A DNA stretch of 28,993 nt from a virus. Each line of letters opens with the position of its first letter. Position 1 is the stretch's first letter. The translations under genes were made by a program, and so were the position numbers. A model generated the notes under the pieces. That model worked only from the letters and a program-made list of their open reading frames with translations. It had not been told where the DNA came from and did no database searches. Positions 8,496 to 16,767 of this stretch are shown in pieces. Location: positions 1 to 28,993 of IMG/VR virus record IMGVR_UViG_3300006751_000085; one strand, 5' to 3'.

Positions 8496-9656
8496 ATGGG
8501 ATTAATAACAGAAACTAATGCTCAATATTACTCAGGTCAACAGAGCTTTCCTGTATATACTGCAATAACTAATAAAACTTTTGATTGTACGTTTGATGTA
8601 GATGTGGTAAGTGCTTTTGATAGTGCAGGTAGTCAAATTGGATCTGTATCTAATTATACTATTTATTTAGATGGTGTTGCTCAAGATGAAGATCAGTCTT
8701 ATATATCTACAGGAGCAAAAAATCAAATAACCTTAAGGCCTTCAACTTTTGCTACTACCACTGTTTATGTTCAATTAAAGGATTTTGCAATTCAAAGTAA
8801 TTATGGAGGATATTCTTATATTAGTCTTAATGATGTTATAAATAACTTTTTAGTTGGATATGTTGGTGTAGGTAAACTTATTCCACGAGTTAATAGAACT
8901 GATGTTATGTTTCACGCTAAACGTGGATTACAAGAGTTTAGTTATGACACATTAAAATCTATTAAATCTCAAGAATTAAACATACCTCCTAGTTTATCTG
9001 TCCCTATTCCTCAAGATTATGTAAACTACGTTAAAGCTTCTTGGGTTGACGGTTTAGGAGTAACTCATGTAATTTATCCTACTACGTTAACTACAAATCC
9101 TTATACTTTACCTATCCAAGATAGTGATGGTGTTCCTACTCAAGATGCCTATGGAAACAATATAGATGCCACACAGTCTTTAACAGAGGAAAATTGGGCA
9201 ACTGCTAATGATAGATTATTATCTGGAAATTTAAACTTAAGTTATTCTAATGCAGGAGTATATGATTGGAGATGGGATAAGATTGCTGCAGGAGAGAGAT
9301 ATGGATTAAATCCAGAAACATCTCAAAAAAATGGTTGGTTTACTATTAACGAAAGAGAAGGTAAATTCTCATTTAGTAGTAATTTAAAAAGTAAATTAAT
9401 AGTATTAGAGTACTTATCTGATGGATTAGCATGGGATTTAGATTCAAAAATTCCTAAAATGGCTGAACAAGCTATTTACATGCATATAGCTCATGGTATA
9501 TTAGCTAGTAGATCTAATGTTCCAGAATATATTGTAAGAAGATTTAAAAAAGATAGATATGCTGAATTAAGAAATGCTAAAATTAGATTATCTAATATTA
9601 AATTAGATGAAATAGTACAAGTTATGAGAGGTAAGTCTAAATGGATTAAACATTAA
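8496..9656 (+). CDS. Ring (head-tail connector) protein
   Basis: A 386-aa structural protein. Residues 1-~105 form a beta-like N-terminal domain (short strands rich in Val, Thr, Tyr). The main part begins at about residue 108 (SYISLNDVINNFLVGYVGVG) and includes RTDVMFHAKRGLQEFSYDTL, then NIPPSLSVPIPQDYVNYVK, a GLNPETSQKNGWFTIN segment, and a C-terminal end with RNAKIRLSNIKLDEI and RGKSKWIKH. I recognise these from connector/ring proteins of crAss-like and related marine phages. It probably stacks with the preceding ring protein between portal and muzzle. It starts seven bases after the previous stop and ends two bases before the next ATG, so this is a tightly packed operon segment. Confidence 0.8.
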   Translation: MGLITETNAQYYSGQQSFPVYTAITNKTFDCTFDVDVVSAFDSAGSQIGSVSNYTIYLDGVAQDEDQSYISTGAKNQITLRPSTFATTTVYVQLKDFAIQSNYGGYSYISLNDVINNFLVGYVGVGKLIPRVNRTDVMFHAKRGLQEFSYDTLKSIKSQELNIPPSLSVPIPQDYVNYVKASWVDGLGVTHVIYPTTLTTNPYTLPIQDSDGVPTQDAYGNNIDATQSLTEENWATANDRLLSGNLNLSYSNAGVYDWRWDKIAAGERYGLNPETSQKNGWFTINEREGKFSFSSNLKSKLIVLEYLSDGLAWDLDSKIPKMAEQAIYMHIAHGILASRSNVPEYIVRRFKKDRYAELRNAKIRLSNIKLDEIVQVMRGKSKWIKH

Positions 9657-9658
9657 TT

Positions 9659-12600
9659 ATGCCAGAAATTAAACATACTTTTCTAAAGTCCAAGATGAAT
9701 AAAGACTTGGACGCTAGATTAATTCCTAATGGTGAATATAGAGATGCACAAAATTTAGCTATAAGCAAATCAGAAGGCGCTGATGTTGGAGCATTAGAAA
9801 ATATTAGAGGTAATATTATAGCTGATACATTTGGAGAAAAAGGTGATGTTAATTTAGAATCAATTGGTTTATTTAGAGATACATCGACTAATAGATTGTT
9901 TTGTTTTTTAACTAACTTTAACGACGTCTCTAATGATCAACTTTCTAATAATAGTATATTATTTAGTGGTGCTAAATGTTATGTCGCAATATATGATGCC
10001 AATTTACAATCCAAAACAACTATTATTTCAGGAAATTTTTTAAATTTCTCTAAAAGTCACCCTATATCCGGTTTTAATATACTAGAAGATTTAATGTTTT
10101 GGACTGATGATAGAAATCAACCACGAAAAATAAATATTCAAAAAGCTTTAGAAGATCCTTCTTTTTACAATAGTGAAGATTTAATTTCTGTTTCTAAATA
10201 CTCTCCTTATAAAGCAATTGACTTTGTAGAAAACCTAGCAGGAGCAGCCGTGAGTACTCCAGAGTATAGTTCTATATTAATAAATGAAGTAGACGAATTT
10301 TTACCTTATCACGTATTAGCTCCAACTGAAATTATTGATCAAGTAGCACCTTCTAATGATTATCTTCAATTCCGTGCAACTGGTCCAAGTTTTCAACCAA
10401 ACATTTCAACCAGTTTTGACTTAAGTTCATATATAACTTTTGATAATACTTCTAAAGATCCTAAGATATTAGTTAAAAACCAAACTCAACCAGATAAAGG
10501 AGAGTTTTTAGTATTTAACATGGTACAGAGTTTAGGCAATTGGACTATAGCTTTAGCAAGTAAAGATGATCCTTATACTAGGTTAGATTTTTCTGCTACT
10601 ACAGGATTATCCGATTGGAATAGTGGAGATGTTGTTTCTTTTTCAAATATAAATCCAAATTATAACCCTAGTTTTACTGGAGATAAAGATTTTTTAAAAG
10701 ATAAGTTTGTAAGGTTTAGTTATAGATTTCAATACACTGATGGAGAATATTCTCTTATGGCTCCATTCACTCAACCCGCCTTTATCCCCAAACAATATGG
10801 AGATTTTTTAGAAAATGATGAATCTAAAACTAAAGATAGTGGGGTGGTAGAGTTCTTTGAAAATCAAGTAAGTACTGCGGGATTAAACATAACATTACCA
10901 TATGATTATGATAATCTTAATCCTTATTTAGATATAGAAAATATAGAAATACTTTATAAAGATTCGGAAAGTAATAATATAAAAATAATAGAATCAATAT
11001 ATCATACTAGTTTTGTGAATTATATTGGTGCCCCTATAACAGGAACTCTTATAGCGAGTTCTTATCTTCAACCAGCAAACACTGTAGATGGTACATATAC
11101 TCCAATATGTCAAGTGGTGACAGGGAATGGAAAAAGAATTAGATTTGAAGTTTCTGTAGTTGGTGGTGTGATAGCGAGTATTGCAACTAAATATTCTGGA
11201 TCTGGATTTAAAGCGGGAGATAAAGTAATTATACCTGCAAACGAACTAGGATATGGAAGTCAACAAGTAACTATAACTATAGATAGTAGCAATTTAAAAG
11301 TAGCTAGAGATACTCAATTTGTATATCAATATAAATCCACTAAACCTTATAAAGTATTACCAGAGAAAGATACTATTAGAGTATATGATAGAGTTCCTGT
11401 AAGAGCTTTAGCTCAAGAAATTTCAGGAAATCGTATAATGTATGGTAATTATATTGATAGAAAAAATTTCCCCAGTAAGATAGATTACAATCTAAAGGTA
11501 ACTAATAAACAAACTTCTGTAGCTTCTCAATCCAGGCGAGCTTATCCAACTCATACTTTAAAACAGAATAGAACTTATCAAGCAGGTATTGTATTAATGG
11601 ATAGATATGGAAGATCTTCTAATGTAATCTTAAATGAAGATATAGCTAGTGTAGTAGGTGAAGGAGGTAAATCTTCAACTATTTTTTCATCATATGTTAA
11701 CGCGGCTGGATATCCATTATCATGGCCTGGAAACTCTCTAAAAGTAATATTTAACAATGTAATTCCTGAAAGTATTAATACTGGAGGATTATATAGTACA
11801 AGCAATCCATTAGGATGGTATAGTTATAAAGTGGTTGTAAAACAACAACAACAAGAATACTACAATGTATATACTCCAGGAGTTTTATCAGGTAAAGTAA
11901 CATGGAGTCCAGATTATACAGTAAATTATACTTCAAACCCTAATGGTGCTGGGCGTAGACCTAATTATACAAATCTTTATACAGTTTCAAATATAGCATT
12001 ATTAGGAGATAATATTAATAAAGTACCTAGAAATTTACAGGATGTTGGACCTTTAGACACGGAAAACACCAGTAGTACTATATTATATAATAGAGTTAAT
12101 CCTGGTTTTGGAAGTAGTGGTAGTATTTACAATCAACAAAACCCTAATGACGAATCTAATCAAGCTTTAACTATATCAACTATAAAACAACATAGAGAGT
12201 TAGGTGATTGGGCAGTAACAAAAGGACAGTATGTCCCTGCGTCAGCAGACAACGCAAACTTTGGTAGTCCTTTATCTACTAAAGATGGTAATGTAACTCA
12301 TTTAATTATATCTAATATAACGGGTGCTAATAATGGTGTTCATGTAAATCAAAGTGGGAGTGGTGGAAGTGGTAGTGGTTCTTTATTTGATGTAACAGTG
12401 GCAGGTGGAATAGTAACAAATATTACATGTACGAATGTTTCTGTGCCAGATACTTCAGGCATGTACAGAGTAACAGTTGATCATTATGTGATAGGAGATA
12501 AAATTGAAATAGACACAAGTGGTTATATTGGCACGGGTTCCGGAACTTTAAAAATACAAGTAGAACGACCTATAGATCCATGGTATCCATTTTATAGTAA

Positions 12601-13915
12601 TGGTGAACCACCTACAGAAACTAATGTTCAATTTGAAGATATTTTTTACAAAGCTGGAGAAAATCCTTATGTTGTAGAATTAGCAACTAATTATAGAATT
12701 GGAGTCACTCCAGGATATAGTAGTTTAGTAGGAATAACAAACGCTACTTTATCTTTAGGGATATTTGAAACAAAACCAACTTATTCTAATTTAGATATTT
12801 TATGGGAGACATCCACTTCTGGTTTAATATCTGATTTAAATGCTAGTATTAGAGCGGAGAACGCGAGTGGAAATCAAGCTAGTTTAAGTCCAACGACTTA
12901 CGTTCATCATGAAGATGATGTTGTTTTTAGTGATTTATTAGCTCCTAGTGTCCAAGCTTTGGATTCTACAGGAAACGTAACAGGTGATCAATTTGCTACT
13001 ATGAATTTAATTCAAGTTAATGATTTAGCTGGAAACGATGTAACTGGTAAATTTAGATTAGTGCAGGCTACAGCTGGATCACCTAGTTCTTCTCCTACTT
13101 TTAATATTCAAAATAAAAATACTAATTTTGTTTACTTACAAAATCAAGATATAAGAAGTTATGAATTCCTAATAAACTCTACAGTTTATAACCAATCTCA
13201 AATACTCAGATATCCTGCAACTGGATGGGCAGAATTAGGTAATATAAAACCTGAAATAACTGGAGCTCTTCCTTTTGGAGAGTTAAATAAAGCAAGAGTA
13301 GTTACTAATAATTTTTATCAGAATGGAGGCACTGTTACTAATTATAATGGTTTATTAAGATTAAAAGATTTTTGGGACACAGGTACTAGTGTCCCAGGTG
13401 CAGGAAATGCAGGTTGGGTGATTATAAAAGGAAGTAATCCTACAGGTAAAAATTGTGAGGTATTACGTATAGATGATGAAGAATGGTATAGTTATACACC
13501 GCAAACAGGGGCGCAAGGTCAAGATACAGATAGAATTTATAATACCGATCCAGCTCTAAAAACTTTTACTTTGTCTAACGGGAGTATAATAGCAAGTAGC
13601 TTAAGAAAAAGTCAACTTAAAGTAGAAATAACTAAAATTGAAAAAAGTTATCATTCTGATTTTTCTGTAATTGAAGATATAACTAATGGAGAAACTTCTA
13701 CTACAGGACCTCCATTTATAGTTCCTTCTAATAGCAGTCGTAGAATTATGGTAAATTCCACCCATCCTCCAATGGATGGAGGAAATAATGCAAATACTGG
13801 TATAGGAGCTGCAATATATAAAGTAACGTATAAACTAACAGAAACGTTTGCTGGTGGATTATCTTCAGATGAATATCCATTGTACTTTAAATTATGGGCA
13901 AGTAGTCCTTTTTAA
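9659..13915 (+). CDS. Tail muzzle/stabilization-type protein, N-terminal component
   Basis: A 1418-aa tail protein. The N-terminus (KSKMNKDLDARLIPNGEYRD, residues ~11-30, then GALENIRGN) is the signature of the muzzle or stabilization protein family in crAss-like phages, related in role to P22 gp10 and T7 gp12 at the tail tip. Further family-like stretches are FVRFSYRFQYTDGEYSLMAP from ~350, VPVRALAQEISGNRIMYGNY near 580, LKQNRTYQAGIVLMDRYGRS near 640 and LDILWETSTSGLISDLN near 1050. Between them lie two inserted Gly-rich beta modules, at about residues 468-547 (with GSGF and GD) and 885-970 (a more diverged copy). The family's usual C-terminal propeller-like part is missing here but is found in the next gene, which starts 34 bases later in another frame. 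A perfect 8-base inverted repeat lies at 13373-13396. Confidence 0.8.
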   Translation: MPEIKHTFLKSKMNKDLDARLIPNGEYRDAQNLAISKSEGADVGALENIRGNIIADTFGEKGDVNLESIGLFRDTSTNRLFCFLTNFNDVSNDQLSNNSILFSGAKCYVAIYDANLQSKTTIISGNFLNFSKSHPISGFNILEDLMFWTDDRNQPRKINIQKALEDPSFYNSEDLISVSKYSPYKAIDFVENLAGAAVSTPEYSSILINEVDEFLPYHVLAPTEIIDQVAPSNDYLQFRATGPSFQPNISTSFDLSSYITFDNTSKDPKILVKNQTQPDKGEFLVFNMVQSLGNWTIALASKDDPYTRLDFSATTGLSDWNSGDVVSFSNINPNYNPSFTGDKDFLKDKFVRFSYRFQYTDGEYSLMAPFTQPAFIPKQYGDFLENDESKTKDSGVVEFFENQVSTAGLNITLPYDYDNLNPYLDIENIEILYKDSESNNIKIIESIYHTSFVNYIGAPITGTLIASSYLQPANTVDGTYTPICQVVTGNGKRIRFEVSVVGGVIASIATKYSGSGFKAGDKVIIPANELGYGSQQVTITIDSSNLKVARDTQFVYQYKSTKPYKVLPEKDTIRVYDRVPVRALAQEISGNRIMYGNYIDRKNFPSKIDYNLKVTNKQTSVASQSRRAYPTHTLKQNRTYQAGIVLMDRYGRSSNVILNEDIASVVGEGGKSSTIFSSYVNAAGYPLSWPGNSLKVIFNNVIPESINTGGLYSTSNPLGWYSYKVVVKQQQQEYYNVYTPGVLSGKVTWSPDYTVNYTSNPNGAGRRPNYTNLYTVSNIALLGDNINKVPRNLQDVGPLDTENTSSTILYNRVNPGFGSSGSIYNQQNPNDESNQALTISTIKQHRELGDWAVTKGQYVPASADNANFGSPLSTKDGNVTHLIISNITGANNGVHVNQSGSGGSGSGSLFDVTVAGGIVTNITCTNVSVPDTSGMYRVTVDHYVIGDKIEIDTSGYIGTGSGTLKIQVERPIDPWYPFYSNGEPPTETNVQFEDIFYKAGENPYVVELATNYRIGVTPGYSSLVGITNATLSLGIFETKPTYSNLDILWETSTSGLISDLNASIRAENASGNQASLSPTTYVHHEDDVVFSDLLAPSVQALDSTGNVTGDQFATMNLIQVNDLAGNDVTGKFRLVQATAGSPSSSPTFNIQNKNTNFVYLQNQDIRSYEFLINSTVYNQSQILRYPATGWAELGNIKPEITGALPFGELNKARVVTNNFYQNGGTVTNYNGLLRLKDFWDTGTSVPGAGNAGWVIIKGSNPTGKNCEVLRIDDEEWYSYTPQTGAQGQDTDRIYNTDPALKTFTLSNGSIIASSLRKSQLKVEITKIEKSYHSDFSVIEDITNGETSTTGPPFIVPSNSSRRIMVNSTHPPMDGGNNANTGIGAAIYKVTYKLTETFAGGLSSDEYPLYFKLWASSPF
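11060..11299 (+). other. GSGF/GD beta module in the muzzle protein
   Basis: Encodes about residues 468-547. Core pattern GGVIAS (from residue 502), GSGF (514-517) and GD (520-521), with the same order and nearly the same spacing as the module in the ring protein. Boundaries are approximate. Confidence 0.5.
12311..12571 (+). other. Diverged Gly-rich beta module in the muzzle protein
   Basis: Encodes about residues 885-971. It holds a GSGGSGSGS linker, then AGGIVTNI (from residue 915), then IGD (to 947). The central GSGY is missing, so membership in the same module family is weaker than for the other two copies. Confidence 0.35.
13373..13396. repeat. Perfect 8-base inverted repeat inside the muzzle gene
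   Basis: TGGGACAC (13373-13380) and GTGTCCCA (13389-13396) are exact reverse complements around the 8-base spacer AGGTACTA. There is no T run after it, so it is not a standard terminator. It may be a protein-binding site or a chance event within coding sequence (FWDTGTSVPG). Confidence 0.35.
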
Positions 13916-13934
13916 ATTAAAAAATAATTAAAAC

Positions 13935-13946
13935 AAGTGATTATAA
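13935..13946 (+). repeat. 12-base repeat, copy 2 (AAGTGATTATAA)
   Basis: Exact copy of 7418-7429, in the 34-base gap between the two muzzle genes. It continues as AAGTGATTATAAGTT directly before the ATG at 13950. Confidence 0.3.
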
Positions 13947-13949
13947 GTT

Positions 13950-15758
13950 ATGGAGTTAGAAGTAGAATATTTTAACACTTTTATAGGTAGAAGATTAATA
14001 GCAGATCAAGATCAATATGTTTTAGATACGGCTGATACTAAAATTAATTTTTTAACTGTTTGGCCTAGTACTCAATACGGAGATTACGCAACTAACGGTT
14101 TCCCTAACACTGTGTTTGATGAATCAGGAGGAGTTTTAACACCTGCTTCTCCTAAATCTGTAGTTTCTAACACTCAGTTAGTTGCAACTGGATCAACGGC
14201 TAATGCAGGATGGATAATAGAGGAAGCCAGAATAAGAGGAGGTTATAATAACACATGGACAGATTATGGAGCTAAAGCTTATTTAATAGAAGAAACTAAT
14301 GATCAAGTACATCGTTTTAATACTATTATTTTTTCTGGTATATATAACTCTAGAACTGGTTATAATGAAACAAATGTATTTTCAGTTGGACAAAATATAA
14401 CCAAATCATGTGATCCTCACTATGGACCTATTCAGCGTTTGTACTCTGAAGATACTAACCTAACTATATTTCAAGAAAATAAAGTAAATAGAGCTTTAAT
14501 AGATAAAAATGTTATTTACTCAGGGGAGCAAGGATCAGCAGAAACTGCAGTTGTGCCTGTAATGGGGCAAATTGTACCTTATACAGGAGAATATGGAATA
14601 AGTAAAAACTTTAGAAGTTTTGATTATTTTGGTTTTAGAAAGTATTTTTCAGATAAATATAGAAAATCTATAATGAGGTTGTCTAAGGATGGTATGACTG
14701 AAATATCTCAATATGGAATGAATGATTATTTTAGAGATGAACTTGCAGAAATAGATGATAATTTAAAAATGTATTGTGTAGAAATACATCCTAAAACAGT
14801 CACTCAATATCCTGCTTGGCCTTATTCTACACCTCAACCTTTAAATCCGGGAGAACCTTATTTAGAAATAGTACCAACTAATGGTAATGATGACTTAACA
14901 TCTATTGAAGTAGGTATGCAACTTAATATAATAGCTAGTGGAATTCCTACATTAGGACCATATGTTACAGAAGTAGATACAACAAATAACAAAATACACT
15001 TAAATGAATTACCACCAGAAATAGGGGGAAGTGTAACAAGTTTAAAGTTTTGTAAATACGTAAAAGATGAAATTATAGGGGTATATGATACTTATAAAGA
15101 TAATTATATACTATCTTTAGTTAAAGCTAAAACATCACCTGACGATATTGACGATTATCAAACCGTAGTGTTTGATGAAAGATCATTAGGTTGGGTTAGC
15201 TTTTTTACATATTTTCCAGACACTACTATCAGTTTAAGAAACAACTTATATAGTACTAAAGGTAGAGATTTATATTTACATTACGACGAGAATGTTAATA
15301 AAAATAGTTTTTATGGTTCTACTCCTTCTGATTCTTCTATAACGTTTGTATTCAATGCTGCCCCATCTACAGTAAAGAATTTTAGAACTGTTAATTACGA
15401 AGGTAGTAATGGTTGGGAAGTAGATAGTTTTACTTCTGACACCGAAGGTCCTAATTTAGTAGATGGAGTATATGTTAACTATATTGACACTACAAAAGCT
15501 GTATTATCATATGACGAAGGATTTTATACAGAAAATGGAATACAATATAGAGTAGGTTTTAACAGGAAAGAAAACAAATACTATGCTAATTTAAAAAATG
15601 ACAGTGTAGATAGACCAGGAGAAGTATGGTCAGGAAATGCAGTTAGTGGTATTAAAGGTTACTATGCAACTGTTAAAGTATCTACAGATTCTTCTACAGA
15701 ATTTGGAGGAATGAAAGAATTATTTGCTGTATCTACAGAATTTACAAAATCATCTTAA
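13950..15758 (+). CDS. Tail muzzle/stabilization-type protein, C-terminal component
   Basis: A 602-aa protein that looks like the C-terminal propeller-like half of the muzzle family: FRSFDYFGFRKYFSDKYR and MRLSKDGMTEIS near residues 215-250, then IIGVYDTYKDNYILSL near 375, FDERSLGWVSFFTYFPDT near 405, and SITFVFNAAPSTVKNFRTVN near 465. In relatives as I remember them this follows in the same polypeptide as the preceding gene. Here it has its own ATG, and an in-frame TAA two codons before it (13944-13946) rules out simple upstream extension. Residues ~302-371 look like another inserted beta module (GMQLNIIASGIPTLGPYVTE and following). It likely assembles with the 1418-aa protein at the tail tip. 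Confidence 0.75.
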   Translation: MELEVEYFNTFIGRRLIADQDQYVLDTADTKINFLTVWPSTQYGDYATNGFPNTVFDESGGVLTPASPKSVVSNTQLVATGSTANAGWIIEEARIRGGYNNTWTDYGAKAYLIEETNDQVHRFNTIIFSGIYNSRTGYNETNVFSVGQNITKSCDPHYGPIQRLYSEDTNLTIFQENKVNRALIDKNVIYSGEQGSAETAVVPVMGQIVPYTGEYGISKNFRSFDYFGFRKYFSDKYRKSIMRLSKDGMTEISQYGMNDYFRDELAEIDDNLKMYCVEIHPKTVTQYPAWPYSTPQPLNPGEPYLEIVPTNGNDDLTSIEVGMQLNIIASGIPTLGPYVTEVDTTNNKIHLNELPPEIGGSVTSLKFCKYVKDEIIGVYDTYKDNYILSLVKAKTSPDDIDDYQTVVFDERSLGWVSFFTYFPDTTISLRNNLYSTKGRDLYLHYDENVNKNSFYGSTPSDSSITFVFNAAPSTVKNFRTVNYEGSNGWEVDSFTSDTEGPNLVDGVYVNYIDTTKAVLSYDEGFYTENGIQYRVGFNRKENKYYANLKNDSVDRPGEVWSGNAVSGIKGYYATVKVSTDSSTEFGGMKELFAVSTEFTKSS

Positions 15759-15767
15759 AATTATAAT

Positions 15768-16757
15768 ATGTCCAACGGAATAGGAGATTACACACAAACT
15801 AATTATATTGATCAATTACAATATCCTACACAAACATCTAATTGGATGGCTGCTGCTGGAGCAGCTTTACCATCCGCTGTTATGGGTGTTGATGCTATGA
15901 TAAAAAGTCGTAAGGCAGGGAAAGAAATGAAAAGATTACAAGGCAGCGTAGATACACTAATGCAATCTTATATGGCAAAACCTATTGTTAATCCATATGC
16001 TAACTTACCTGTTGCTACTAAAGCTTTTGAAATGCAAGCTGATCAAACAGATGCAGCATTAGCAAATACGTTAGATACAATTAGAGCTACTGGAGGAAGT
16101 GCTGGTGGAGCTACAGCTTTAGCACAAGCAGCAGCAAAATCTAAACAACAAATATCTGGAGACATACAAAAACAAGAGGCGTCTAATGCGCAATTAGAAG
16201 CAAAAGGAGAATTCTTAGTTCAACAAGCAGAAATGTCTAGAATGGGGGAACAAATGGATTATGAACAAAGTAAAGCTGATCAAGCAAGAGCAGAGAAATT
16301 TGGTTATGGAGAAAGAGCAGCATCACAATTTGGTCAATTAGCTAATCTAGGTTATCAAATGAGTAGAGGATTAAGTAAACCAGGAGAAGAAGAAGTTGTA
16401 GTAGAAGAAAAGAGTGGTGATGGTACAACTCAAGATCTAGGTATTTTTGGAGGTGAAGGTGATACTGCTTCTTATGGCACTGACCCCACTCCTAAAATGG
16501 CTCAAGATCCTAAAGGAATGGGAGATCCAAGTTTTATTGATATGTCCCCTGAAGCGCCTACTATGGCTGATCCAACATCTTGGCTTATGGAGGGAAGTGG
16601 ATATAAGTCAACTGGATCCGAATGGGGTGAAAGAAACGTTGGTGGTCCTACTCTAGGTGAACTAGTTTTTAATAGAGATAAGGCAAAAAGAGAAGGATTG
16701 TCTACAGATATTTATCAAGCGGAGATTGATAAGATAAATGCACAATATGGAAATTAA
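15768..16757 (+). CDS. Predicted internal virion (cargo/ejection) protein
   Basis: A 329-aa protein following the tail genes, the place where podoviruses keep ejected internal proteins. Residues 26-45 form a short apolar segment (WMAAAGAALPSAVMGVDAMI). The stretch NPYANLPVATKAFEMQADQT, then ATGGSAGGATALAQAAAKSK near residues 107-126, is followed by a long Gln/Ala/Glu-rich helical part to ~200. I recall such Ala-rich helical proteins in the internal-protein position of marine podoviruses. The last ~120 residues are acidic, rich in Gly and Pro and probably flexible. T7 gp14-like function (a pore in the outer membrane) would be an analogy only. Confidence 0.6.
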   Translation: MSNGIGDYTQTNYIDQLQYPTQTSNWMAAAGAALPSAVMGVDAMIKSRKAGKEMKRLQGSVDTLMQSYMAKPIVNPYANLPVATKAFEMQADQTDAALANTLDTIRATGGSAGGATALAQAAAKSKQQISGDIQKQEASNAQLEAKGEFLVQQAEMSRMGEQMDYEQSKADQARAEKFGYGERAASQFGQLANLGYQMSRGLSKPGEEEVVVEEKSGDGTTQDLGIFGGEGDTASYGTDPTPKMAQDPKGMGDPSFIDMSPEAPTMADPTSWLMEGSGYKSTGSEWGERNVGGPTLGELVFNRDKAKREGLSTDIYQAEIDKINAQYGN

Positions 16758-16767
16758 TATTTAAGAA

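Noticed and set aside
13916-13949. Possible frameshift joining the 1418-aa and 602-aa muzzle genes
   Set aside because: The upstream gene ends with a normal stop, and the second frame has a stop two codons before its ATG, so one programmed slip would not fuse them. I treat them as two genes, with sequencing error left as a check.
16447-16656. 69-aa open frame in another + strand frame inside the 329-aa gene
   Set aside because: Fully contained in a supported gene, with no start context and no recognisable motif.
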